A stretch of 64,000 bases of DNA from Henckelia pumila (taxonomy: Eukaryota > Streptophyta > Magnoliopsida > Lamiales > Gesneriaceae), in the NCBI RefSeq assembly GCF_033568475.1, contig NC_133122.1, forward strand, positions 141,491,402 to 141,555,401. The letters run 5' to 3'. The notes under the pieces were generated by a model. That model saw only the letters and a list, made by a program, of their open reading frames with translations. It searched no databases and was not told the origin of the DNA. Position numbers and translations under genes: made by a program. This document shows, one piece after another, positions 11,426 through 21,750 of this stretch (positions are counted from its first letter, which is position 1; each line of letters begins with the position of its first letter).

Positions 11426-12513
11426 AAGGAAACAAATAATTAATTCATATTATTGGCAATTATTGATATATTGGGGGGTCCACAAATTTACGTTATCATA
11501 GATTATTCTAATAAAGACATGAGCTTATGAACAACAAGAATAATGCATTTCTTTTGACAAGGGTAATGATACCGCAAAAAATATTAGTAATATATTAATC
11601 TCCCTAAATATCGGAGATATTGAAGTTTGCGAAACGTGATTCATACATGTATTTCCAAAGAGTCCAATTTCATGAATTTATATTCATGATATGAATCGAT
11701 TTGATCTATATCTATCGTAAAAAATAATATTTTTTTATGAGTCGATGTCAAAGATCAGTCTGACAAAATTCATTTGTGAGATGATCTCATAATAGTTTTT
11801 GTTGTTTTCAAAATTTCTAGGACATTGTTTGGCAATGAGAAAAGTAGTCGTGTGAATTGACTCCTTTCTTTAGGTTTCCATCTTTTTGTGGTCCGTCGTC
11901 CACTGAAGATCCCACAATAGTAATTCCAGTATCGTCACCATAAATTATGATAATCTTTACTACAATGTGATTTAGGCCGCATATAGTAAAGTAAATTATT
12001 ATACTATCTATATTTCACCGATTACAAAATCCCTATTTTTATTTTTATTTCAAATATCATATTAATATACATTTAAATAAATTTCCTCTGTAACTATAAT
12101 ATCTTTTCCACTCTAGCAAAATTTGTTCAATAATCAAATCATATTTTAATTTACAAAATATTATATACGGGTTACCAAATGTAAATAAAAACTAATTAAG
12201 AGACAAGATTTGTAGTCCAATTGATCTCATTATTTTTTTAACTGGCTGTGATTCGAGTTTGAGTCATCTTCACCCTTAGCTTGTACTTCAAAATAAATAA
12301 ATAAACTTACATTTTATAATGACGACATTATGCTAATTATCGTTACACGATGTCACAATGGAATTTCATATATATAGATGGACAATATAATATTCTTCTC
12401 TTTTGTATTTATTTGTTTGGTTTTTTCAGGCCGACGCTGAGGAAAAAACAGTTATAAGAGCAAAGATAGAGGCTGCCATATATAACATCTCTGAACTATC
12501 CACACAGCCCTAG
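9788..12513 (+). CDS. bHLH35: bHLH transcription factor, bHLH35-like, with C-terminal ACT-like domain
   Basis: Five exons join in one frame: 9788-9897, 10010-10172, 10513-10761, 11055-11225 and 12430-12513 (stop TAG), giving 258 residues. All introns have GT/AG ends. Exons 2-3 carry the bHLH domain. The basic region NVALERNRREKLNQK has the E-x-x-R of E-box binders, and the second helix begins MDKASTIKDAIEYIRSLHEQ at the start of exon 3. Exons 4-5 encode an ACT-like fold (KTVVVTLECNKGRDTIVKLC, then SFPGRLLKTVIFE) typical of this plant subgroup, used for dimerisation. A second Met at codon 3 is an alternative start. The protein should be nuclear and bind DNA as a dimer. The name rests on motif likeness to Arabidopsis bHLH35/27 and on neighbouring genes; the exact orthologue is unverified. 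Intron 4 is long (1.2 kb) and AT-rich. Confidence 0.9.
11389..11422. repeat. TA microsatellite in bHLH intron 4
   Basis: Uninterrupted TA run of about 34 bp. Confidence 0.95.
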
Positions 12514-13253
12514 GGGCGATCAAGATGTGGTTTTTTCATAAAATTATCATCGAATTATTGTGTTCGGTTTAAAAAAGATTTTTGAAAATTATAGTTTTAA
12601 TTTAATAAAATTAGATTTGCTGTTTAACGGTTTCGGGCGGTATTTAGAGTTTTTTTTTTTTAAAAAAAAATTCTCTTGATCGTTGTTACTAGATCAAATA
12701 TGGTGACACGTTGATTGATAGGTGGTGTCTATTTAACACAAATTGCATAATACAATAGAAGCTAAAATAGAAAAGTAATATTTTTGATATAAAAAAATAG
12801 TTTTTTCATGAGTCGATCATAGAGATTCATTTCACAAAATTAATTAGTTAGACGGTTTTGTAAAAGTTTTTATGTAAATATAATTATAGAATAATTAATT
12901 AAGCGACCCGGCTGGTGTGATTTTAAAAAAATGGCACCGCAAAATATAATACGGTTCTGTCTAGTTTTTATTTTTTAATCACGGTTTTTTTAAAAAAAAA
13001 TAGCAGAATATCGATGCGACGCAATTCGGTTCAGACAGTTTTCAAAAACACAAACTCACGTAAGACGATTTCACCGATCAATTGTGTGAGACGGATTTCT
13101 TATTTGGGTTATTCATAAAAAAATTTATTATTTTTATTGTAAATATAGATAGAATTAACATGTCACGGATAAAATCCATTGCAACTATTTTTTTTTTAAA
13201 AAAATACTTGATCTCCACTTCACATCCCTAGGAGCACTTCAAAATGGCAAGAT
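12514..13253. other. AT-rich interval between the bHLH gene and the LINE
   Basis: No gene seen. Segments near 12790-12870 and 13050-13140 (with TCATGAGTCGATC and GTGTGAGACGGATTTCTTAT) resemble a dispersed asterid repeat; related text occurs at 11725-11805 and 54880-54965. Confidence 0.45.
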
Positions 13254-13288
13254 TTTTTTTTTTTTTTGAAGGTAAAGCAAGAATATTA

Positions 13289-16200
13289 TTAATATGAAAT
13301 CGCATCATTCGAAACAAGCTCTACCATCCAAGTAGGAAAATTTTCTAGTTCCCAAACAATCAGGACTGGAAAAGAAATAGCAAAAGAAGCAATGGAGTGA
13401 GCCACTAAGTTTGCCGATCTTCGAATGTGAGTTAACTTAGTACCCTGAAAATGACTCAGTTGATTTCTAACTTCTCCGGCCTTAGCACCATTATAACTGA
13501 TGTCTGTCTCTAAGCTTGTGACCGCTTGCACCGCTAAGAGAGAATCTGAAGAAACTTGATATATCGGAAAGCCTCGAATATGGGCTAATCTCAAGCCATC
13601 TTTTATCGCCTCTAATTCGACAAAAACAACAGAGGGAGGCTTCTCAATTCTTCGTCCAAAAGCAAATATCAGTTGCCCTTGATGGTCCCGTATCACCCCG
13701 CCAATTGCAAAAGAGTTTGATTTATAATTTACTGTCGCATCAATATCAAGCCTGAGGCAATAAGGTGGTGGAGCATACCAGTGCGTAAGGGCCGAGAGAC
13801 TCGAAGAAGGTGGAGTAATCTGTACTGCTCGGCGTGCATTATGGAACTCTTGTAGCAAGGGAACGCACCAGTCCACTGAGATCCCCGAGCCATCTTGTTT
13901 GTGTTTATGAATGATCCGATTTCTTTCACTCCAACAAGCCCATGTACGAATTGCAAAGAATTCAAATTCATGAATCTCCAGCTTTTCCATCAGCCATAAA
14001 AACACATCCAAGATCTGAAGATGTCTAACCTGCTGCAGTAAAGGCCAAAAATGAGTTTTCTTCCAGCAATTTTTCATCAGAGTGCACCAGAATAATGCAT
14101 GGACTGTAGTGTCTTGGCCAAATTGACATAAAGGGCTTCCGCCACTCACCGGTACATGGTGTAATGACAAATTATATCCCGTCGGGATTATGTTATGAAG
14201 AACTCTCCACCAGAAAACACGGACTTTAGGAGGGAGAAGTCTCGGAGATTCGAATTACGGTCCGGAATCCACTTATCCTCGTAAATCCTAATATTTTCCC
14301 AATTTCCCACCCTCCACTTCAGGCCCTTTTCCACCAGAGATCGGCCCCAAAGAAGCGATCTCCAAATGGCTGATGGCTTACTACCTGCTCCAGCTTCCAT
14401 GATATCTGTGTGTCGAAAGTATCTAGCCTTTAAAACTCGAGCAACTAGTGATGTCGGTTTAATTAGGATACGACATATTGTTTCGCCAGTAGTGCCCTAT
14501 TAAAAGAAATTAGATTTCGAAACCCCATACCTCCCATACATTTAGGGCGACAAAGAGCTTTCCACGATTTTCAGTGTATTTTCTTTTTGCCTTCATCTGA
14601 ACCCCACCAGAAATTTGCACACTCTTTTTCTATTTCCTCACAAGTTGAAACAGGTAACCGAAAGCAGGACATAGAATAAGTTGGTATTGATTGGAGAACT
14701 TCTTTAATGAGGATTTCCTTCCCGCCCACTGAATAAAATCGACTGTTCCAGCCCCTTATCCTCTTTGTAACACTGTCTACTAAGTAATGGAATTGGCCTT
14801 TCTTGTGTTTGGTAGTGAGAGTCGGCAGCCCAAGATAGACTTCATGCCCCTGAACTATCGGAATTGAGAGTGTCTTTTTAATCCACTGAGCTATGACTTC
14901 TTCAGTTTTTGGGCTAAAAGAAAGAGATGATTTATCATAATTGATGAGTTGCCCCGATGCTCGTTCGTATAGGGATAAGCAGTTGTGAACTCCCCTACAC
15001 CCCTCTTGGGTAGATCGGAAAACAATAAGGCTGTCATCTGCAAAAAATAGATGTGAAATCGACGGACATGAGGGGGCAATGCGGACACCTGAAAATCTCT
15101 TTTGGGCTTCATGCGCAATGAGGAGGGAAGACAAACCTTGGGCACAGATAACAAATAAATATGGTGACAGAGGATCTCCCTGGCGGATACCTCGAAAAGG
15201 AGTCACACTTCCCACCAACTCACCATTTAAAGAGTACGAATATCGAACCGATCGAACACAGCCCATAGCTCGGTTCACCCAAATAGAATCAAATCCCAAT
15301 TTAAGCATCATACTTTCCAGGAAACCCCATTCCACCCTATCGTATGCCTTACTCATATCCAATTTAAGCGTTGCATAGCTCTTACCTCCCATTTTTTTGT
15401 TCCGTATCCAGTGATTAACCTCATAACCCAAAATGATGTTGTCAGAAATTAGACGGTTAGGAATAAAAGCGCTCTGAAAATCATTAACGATGCTTTTAAG
15501 AACAGGTCTTAGCCTATTTGTCAGAGCTCGTGCGACAATCCTATAGCAAACATTGCACAAACTGATAGGCCGGAATTCCTTGATCATCAATGGGTTTTTA
15601 ACTTTTGGAATCAAAGTAACCACAATGTCATTCCACTCTGCCAGATATTTTCCTTGATTTAGAATCTCCAATACAGCGGTTGTAACTTCAGCGCCAATTA
15701 CCTGCCAGAATTTCTGATAAAAGAAAGCAGACATACCATCAGGGCCCGAAGCTTTATCTGGGTGTAGATCAAAGAGCGCATTTTTAACTTCTTCTGAAGT
15801 AAAAGGTGCACACAACAAATTGTTCATCCTACTGTCAACCACCGTCTCTACACAATCCAAGACCCTATTCATATCTAACTCTGACGGTTTTTGCGAAGTG
15901 AAAAGAGTTGAAAAATAGTTCATCAAGATTTCAGACATGATCCCCTGATCAGTGCACCAATCTCCATGCACAGACACCAATCCACTAATTAGATTTCTGG
16001 CTCTCCTAATTGATGCTTGACGATGAAAAAACTTAGTGTTTCTGTCTCCATTAGTGAGCCAATTAGCTCTGCTTCGTTGTTTCCAGTACATCTCTTCTTT
16101 GGTAACGAGTTTCTCTAACTCCTTCTCAATCTTGGAAATCTCCAGCTTTGCATTCTGCCAACTATCAAAAGTTTTTAATTTATTCAAGGCAGCACGTTTG

Positions 16201-17111
16201 TTCTTGATTTGGCTAGGAAAATTTCTGAATCTGTCACCAGCCCACGCTTGGATAGTGGCCTTACACAAATTAATTCGTTCAGATAGAGACATTGAGTTAT
16301 TTTCCTTTGACCAACCTCGATCAATTATATCAAAATAGTCTGTTTCCGTAGCCCACATTGGTTCAAAACGGAATTGAGAGCTGCGTTTTAAGCTTGAATG
16401 ATGGTGCGAGCCCAGTTCCATAAATAAAGGCCGATGATCGGAATGATAGAATTCAAGAGATTGAGCTCTCGCAGTTGGAAACATAATACGCCACTCAAAG
16501 TTACCTGTATAGCGGTCCAGTCTTTCAAAAATTAGGTCCTCGTTGGATCGGCGATTAGCCCATGTAAAGAACTCCCCATTCCTATAGAGATCCTGTAAAG
16601 AGCAATCATCCAAAGCATTTCTAAAAGCTTGGATCTGGCTGTGCTGCCGAAGATTTCCCCCCTGTTTTTCTACATCCGAACAAATTTCATTGAAATCCCC
16701 ACCGACCAACCAAGGAAGATCTTGCAATTCCCGAATGCCATGAAGACGCCTAAGCAATTCCCATGAAAAGTGCCGATAACTAGCATCGGGATTACCATAG
16801 AACCCGGTAAAACGCCATAATTTGTCCAGGTACTTTATAGAACAATCAATATGTCCTGACGAGAATGACCGAATCGTAACATCAAAAGGATCCTTCCATA
16901 ATAAAATAAGCCCATCGTTGCGCCCTCTACAGTCAACCACAAACATCCCACTGAAACCAAGTAACGGTTTCCAAGACTTGCAATTAAACTCCCGCATTTT
17001 CGTCTCGGATAAAAAAAGGAGAGCTGGGTCCTTTTCGGTTATGAGCCATTTAAGTTCACGGAACGCGCGTTGGTTCCCAAGCCCACGTGCGTTCCAAACA
17101 ATACAACTCAT
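13289..17111 (-). pseudogene. LINE ORF2: AP endonuclease, reverse transcriptase, zf-RVT and RNase H; frame broken
   Basis: The frame opens at 17111 with MSCIVWNARGLGNQRAFREL, the start of the exonuclease/endonuclease/phosphatase fold (catalytic-type SETK and GGDFNE motifs follow). A central reverse transcriptase has PDKASGPDGM, LKLDMSKAYDRVEW, GIRQGDPLSPYLF and the active-site FADD at about 15030-15041. This frame stops at 14571. The coding sense continues in other frames through 14188-14400 and 13289-14170, where a plant-type RNase H is clear (LDIDATVN, VELEAIKDG, VSSDSLLAVQ carrying the D-E-D residues). At least two frame-disrupting lesions therefore lie between the reverse transcriptase and RNase H. 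The enzyme family nicks target DNA and copies LINE RNA at the nick. Confidence 0.92.
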
Positions 17112-17998
17112 ATTTTTCGGCGGGGTTGCTTAGCAACCTCCGCCGTTTCTCCATATGTGAATATGCCGTCCAGCTCATCAATCTGACGTTTCTTTGAAGG
17201 ACTGAGCAGTCCCTGATTTATTCCCACGTCCATCATCTTCTCCCCCCGATCTTCCTCATCAATTCCAGGAGCTTTTGAATCCAAGTTTCCAGCCTCTCGG
17301 TCTATCCTCTGCCATTTCTTTGGCATATAGTTATTTAACTTATCATTACCAGCTAGCGGCTCAGTACAAGAATCTTGATAATAAGCTATCCCTTTGCCCT
17401 TATCTGTAGAGGTTGAAAGTTCACGAGGAGTCATTTCTGTATCCAGAGGCTGCTCGTTCTCAACAAGATCCCAGCTTGCAATATGGGTATTTTTCACCTG
17501 CCCTGCTACTCCAGATTTTTCAGGACAATCCACTGTACTTTGCTCACCATTTTTAACAGTTTCTAAATCTTGGATTATACGGGTAGAGCCCACCTCCAGC
17601 TCTAAGGTTTTTAGTGGTTGAACAAGAGCATTTTCCTTACTAATCTCGAGCATAGGATCCAAACAAGAAATACCAGCGGACTCTAATTGAGCATTCTCCA
17701 ATTGCTGCTTTTTACTACTTTTTAGAGTAAGGGCTGCACCTTGCGCAGCTTTCGAAGCTGATTCTCTGCTGCTCTCCGCCCTACCTCCCTCATTAAGATC
17801 TTTTGAATGGCTGCTCATCTCCCGAGTTTTGTTAGGAGATGAGGCCCTGGCTTTTGCTCCTCCTCGAGAAATAGCTGCCCTAAGCCAGTCACCAAAAGGT
17901 AGTCTACTGCCTTCTCCAATCGGCTCTTCACAATCTCTGAAGGTATGGCCAATACAACCACATTTATAACAGAAATCTGTTAGACGTTCATAGGCCAA
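17108..17998 (-). pseudogene. LINE ORF1, C-terminal part with CCHC zinc knuckle
   Basis: Reading leftwards from the Copia junction, the frame gives a CCHC knuckle (CYKCGCIGHTFRDC, C-x2-C-x4-H-x4-C) just inside the insertion point. A long Ser/Glu/Lys-rich tail ends in GETAEVAKQPRRK at 17108, overlapping the ORF2 start by 4 bases. The apparent Met at 18016 lies in the Copia LTR and is not genuine. ORF1 of this LINE type (DUF4283 + zinc knuckle) binds RNA. The N-terminal half is at 32908-33371. Confidence 0.9.
17994..17998. repeat. Copia target-site duplication, left copy (GCCAA)
   Basis: GCCAA lies immediately before the 5' LTR and again immediately after the 3' LTR at 32908-32912. Confidence 0.96.
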
Positions 17999-18542
17999 TG
18001 TTGGGCTTTGGCCCAACTACTTCTATTATTCCCAGCCCATTTAATTGGGCCCTTGTATAAAGCCTACTCCCCAAAACCTTATCTGCTGATCGAGAGAGAG
18101 TGTGAGATCGAGAGAGGGAGAGCTTGAGCAGCCGAAGAAAAACCTTGTGCGTTTTTGGCTTTCTTCGTGAGCGTTCCATCTTCCTCTCAAGTGACCTTGT
18201 GTCCTTCATTTTCTCCTTGAGCCTTGTGTTGCTCTGTGTGAGTCTCTCTCTTGTTCCTCCCTGGTGTCATTGGGTGTTCTCCTACTTAGTAGGGGGTTCA
18301 AGCGTGAACAGCAGGGTCATGGGAATCCTTGTGTGCCTTGCCTTGGCTTGCTGGTTTATTGAGAGAGACGGTTCTAGTTATCTAAGCCTGAGCTCGCTGA
18401 TTTCTTCCCATTATTTTTCCTGTTCGTTCTTTTGGTTTTCTTTATTGTCTGGTTTCTGCTGCTGGCTTTGGTTTGTAATTGTGCAGGTGATAGGTACATA
18501 TAGGATGGCTAATCGGCTCAAGCTCAAGGTGGATACCTAACA
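17999..18542 (+). repeat. Copia-1 5' LTR
   Basis: 544 bp, from TGTTGGGCTTTGGCCC to GGTGGATACCTAACA. A TATAAA at 18056-18061 is a plausible promoter. The 138-codon ORF visible across it is not a gene. Confidence 0.96.
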
Positions 18543-18543
18543 G

Positions 18544-18555
18544 TGGTATCAGAGC
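18544..18555 (+). other. Copia-1 primer binding site (initiator tRNA-Met type)
   Basis: TGGTATCAGAGC one base after the LTR is the standard tRNA-Met complementary site. Confidence 0.93.
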
Positions 18556-19015
18556 CACTGATTCGCCGAGCCACCGCCGCCCAAAGGACAGCAGCCGTTC
18601 GTCGTCGTTTCTGGGTGCCATCGCCGCCAGCCTCTGCCCGTCGCTGCCCCTGCCCGCTGTCCATCGAGCCACTGGTTAGTCATCAAGCCAGCCGAGCCGC
18701 CTGGACAGCAACCGCAGCCAAGACGCCTGGACTTTCGCCGTCGCTGGATAGCCCACGTTCCGTCACTGCCGTGAGCTTGATGGCTGTGGAATCGAAACTC
18801 TAAGTAAGGGAGTTTCGCGCTGGTATATTGGCTTGACCTTGAACTTTTTTTTATCGCATTAGTAGCCGCTAGCCGTGGTTTAGGTTCTGGGATTACGTGC
18901 TGGTAGAAACTAGGACTTACGTGCTTACTAGTTGCTTTCGCTGTGTTTGTTGAAATCTCTGTGGTTTACTGCTTTTCTGTGTGAAAAAGTTTCTGTGATT
19001 TTTCTGTGTGAAAAA

Positions 19016-19897
19016 ATGTCGTTCACTGGTTTTAATCTTGAACCTTTTAATGGGAAAACTGATTTCTCAATTTGGCAGCAGAAAATGAAAGGAATTTTAA
19101 TACAACAAAAATTTTTCAAAGCAATAGATTTATCGTATCCTGCTGCCGAAACGGCTGAGAAAAAAGCTGAAATGGATGAATTTGCTTAATCCTCTATTAT
19201 CTTGAATTTATCTGATTTTGTGCTAAGAAAAGTGGGTAAACTGAAATCGGCCAAAGAACTTTGGGAAAAATTAGAAGAGCTCTATACGGAGACTTCACTA
19301 CCGAGTAAATTGTTTTTACTTGAAAAATTTTTCCGTTTCAAACTCGATTTGAACAAGGACATTGATGAAAATATTGATGTGTTTACCAAACTAATTCAAG
19401 ATATTAAGCAAACAGGAGATAAACACATTGATGATTACACACCTATTGTTCTCTTGAATGTTATTCCTGATTCTTACAGCGATGTTAAATCTGCTATTAA
19501 GTATGGTAGAGACAATATAACATTAGAAACTGTTGTGAATGGTCTGAAAAGTAAAGAGATTGATTTGAAAACGAATAGGGGTGGTAATAATTCCGGTGAG
19601 GCTATGTTTGTTAGGAGAAGGTCTAAAACTCGTTTTCAAAGACACTCAAACAACCATAACCAATCTTCTGTGAAAAATAGAGGTAAGAGTAAGCAAAGAT
19701 CTCAGTCGAGGCCTAAAAATAGAAAATGTTTTAATTGCGGTGAAACAGGTCATTACATTAAAGATTGTTCAAGGCCTAAACAAAAACAAAACCAGAATTA
19801 CAAAAATCAGCATGATGATATTGCTAATATGGATTCTTCTAGTGAAAACATGGGTGATGTTTTTATGGTGACTGAAGTATGTGATGTGCCTCTGTGA
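19016..19897 (+). pseudogene. Copia-1 gag (UBN2 type) with one internal stop
   Basis: Starts at ATG 19016 (MSFTGFNLEPFNGKTDFSIW), the usual N-terminus of this gag family. A TAA at 19187-19189 interrupts it after 57 codons, but the same frame continues to 19897. It includes the central UBN2 helical region (SAKELWEKLEELY) and a CCHC knuckle CFNCGETGHYIKDC at about 19729-19770. The stop looks like a single nonsense change. Gag forms the virus-like particle and binds element RNA. Confidence 0.92.
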
Positions 19898-21750
19898 ATT
19901 CTGTGCATTCAAGTGTTTTGTGTGAAAATGAATGGCTTGTAGATTCTGCGTGCACTTTTCATATGTCTCCATTCAAAAATCTATTTTCTACTTATAAAGA
20001 AGTTAAGCATGGGTCTGTTTCTATGGCTAATGAAAAGATGCGTCAAGTTGCTGGTCTTTGTGATGTATGCTTGAAATTTGATTCAGGCTATGTGCTGACT
20101 TTGAAAAATGTTAGACATGTTCCTGATTTATATAATAATTTGATTTCCTGTGCATCTTTGGAAGATGACGGTCTACATGGTAGATGGGGTAATGGGGTAA
20201 TGAAAATCTTGAAAGGTTCTTTGGTGATTTTCAAAGCTGAAAAATTGAGAAACTTGTATGTTTGCCATGCTGAACCTGAATCTTGTATGCAAAACTTTGT
20301 GAATGCTGTCTTGAGTGATAAAACTGATTTGTGGCACAAAAGACTTGGTCACATGAGTTCTAAAGGTTTAGAAATTTTGCATAAAGATGGTTACTTTGGT
20401 ACTGAAAAATTGTCTTGTGTGCCATTTTGTGATGCATGAACATCTAGGCAAACAATATAGAGTCAAGTTTTCACATTTCCCAAGTACCAAACAATATGTC
20501 ACTTCTGAAATTCTTGAATATTTGGATGCTGATGTTTGGGGTCCTGCTAGTGTGCCCACACATGGTGGAAATCAATATTTCTTATCTGTGATTGATGATT
20601 TTTCAAGGAAAGTTTGGGTGTTTTTATTGAAAAAAAAATCTGATGTGTTTGAGAAGTTTAAAAACTGGAAAAACTTGATTGAAAATCAAACTGGTAAGAA
20701 AATTAAAATTCTAAGAACCGATAATGGTCTTGAATTTTGTAACAAATTGTTTGACAACCTGTGTACTGAATCTAGTATTCAAAGACACAAAACTGTCCCT
20801 TATACGCCTCAGCAAAATGGTGTTGCTGAACGTATGAATAGAACTTTACTTGAAAGGGTGAGGTGTATGCTTGCATGTTCTGGACTTTCAAAAAAGTTCT
20901 GGGGTGAAGTTGTTTGTACAGCAGCTTATTTGATAAATAGATCCCCTTCTGTGCCTTTGAATGGTAAGTGTCCAGAATTTGTATGGTCTGGTACACAAAC
21001 TGATTTGTCAAACTTGAAAGTTTTTGGTTGTTCTGCTTTTGTGCATCAGAAACAAGATAAACTTGAACCTAGATCAATAAAATGTGTTTTTCTTGGCTAT
21101 CCTGATGGGTTAGGGTTATAGATTGTGGTTAAGGGATCAAGCTGGTTTTAAAGTGTTAATCAGTAGGGATGTTGTTTTCAATGAATCTGATTTTCCATGT
21201 TTATCTGCTCCCTTACCCATTCCCCAAGCTGCCACTGCTCCAAACAAGGTGGAGCATTTGCCTGGTCCAAGTCTTGTTTCTGAAAATATGCAGAATGTGC
21301 CTGTTGTGGATGAAGTGTCTGATAATCTGTCTGAAAATGCTATTGATGAATCTGATGTGCATGAGAAAACTGCTGAAAATGTACATGAAAATGAATTGAA
21401 TGATTATCAATTAGCTAGAGATAGATCTAGAAGGAATATTAGGCCTCCACAACACTTTGATAACTTTCACATGACTTCTTATGCATTCAGTGTATTTGAA
21501 TCTATTGATAATGTTGAACCTAAGTCGTATGACGAAGCTTTAAAATCTGAAAATTCTGGGAAAAGGTTAAATGCGATGAAAGAAGAAATTAATTCTTTGC
21601 ATGTTAACAATACTAGGATTCTTGTGCCTAAACTTAAAAATTGTTCTATTGTGGACTGTAATTGGTTGTTTAAGGTCAAGAATGAGTGTGAATCTGTCAG
21701 ATTTAAAGCTAGGTTAGTAGCTAAGGGTTTTACTCAAAAAGAAGGGATAG
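19894..21750 (+). pseudogene. Copia-1 pol, 5' part: protease, integrase, start of reverse transcriptase
   Basis: It is shifted in frame from gag near 19894. Aspartic protease motif is WLVDSACTFHMSP (DSA in place of the common DSG). A gag-pre-integrase block LWHKRLGHMSSKGLEIL follows. Integrase has DVWGPASVPTHGGNQYF, the LRTDNGLEF Asp and PYTPQQNGVAERMNRTLLE Glu. Reverse transcriptase begins with NWLFKVK and ends at the Gypsy insertion after FTQKEGI. Frameshifts are needed near 20430 and 21115. The 3' part resumes at 30945. Confidence 0.93.
21746..21750. repeat. Gypsy target-site duplication, left copy (GATAG)
   Basis: GATAG precedes the Gypsy 5' LTR and recurs right after its 3' LTR at 30945-30949. 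Removing the insertion with one copy restores the Copia reading frame at this point. Confidence 0.96.

Larger units (their letters stand above)
13254..17998 (-). mobile_element. Non-LTR retrotransposon (plant L1-type LINE), main part
   Basis: Minus-strand element with its poly(A) tail visible as a T run at about 13253-13267. It contains a decayed ORF2 (13289-17111) and the C-terminal part of ORF1 (17108-17998). The 5' part of ORF1 lies at 32908-33371, beyond the Copia insertion, so one LINE copy spans both pieces. The 5' end is truncated inside ORF1, as is common for LINEs. I found no convincing target-site duplication. Confidence 0.93.

Noticed and set aside
13238-13252. Possible LINE target-site duplication (TTCAAAAT near 13238 and 33394)
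   Set aside because: Only 8 bases agree and they do not sit exactly at the element ends, so this may be chance.
14891-16338. ORFs on either strand inside LINE ORF2
   Set aside because: They are shadow frames of the reverse transcriptase coding sequence.
18124-18540. 138-codon plus-strand ORF
   Set aside because: It lies wholly inside the Copia-1 5' LTR and is broken in the 3' LTR copy.
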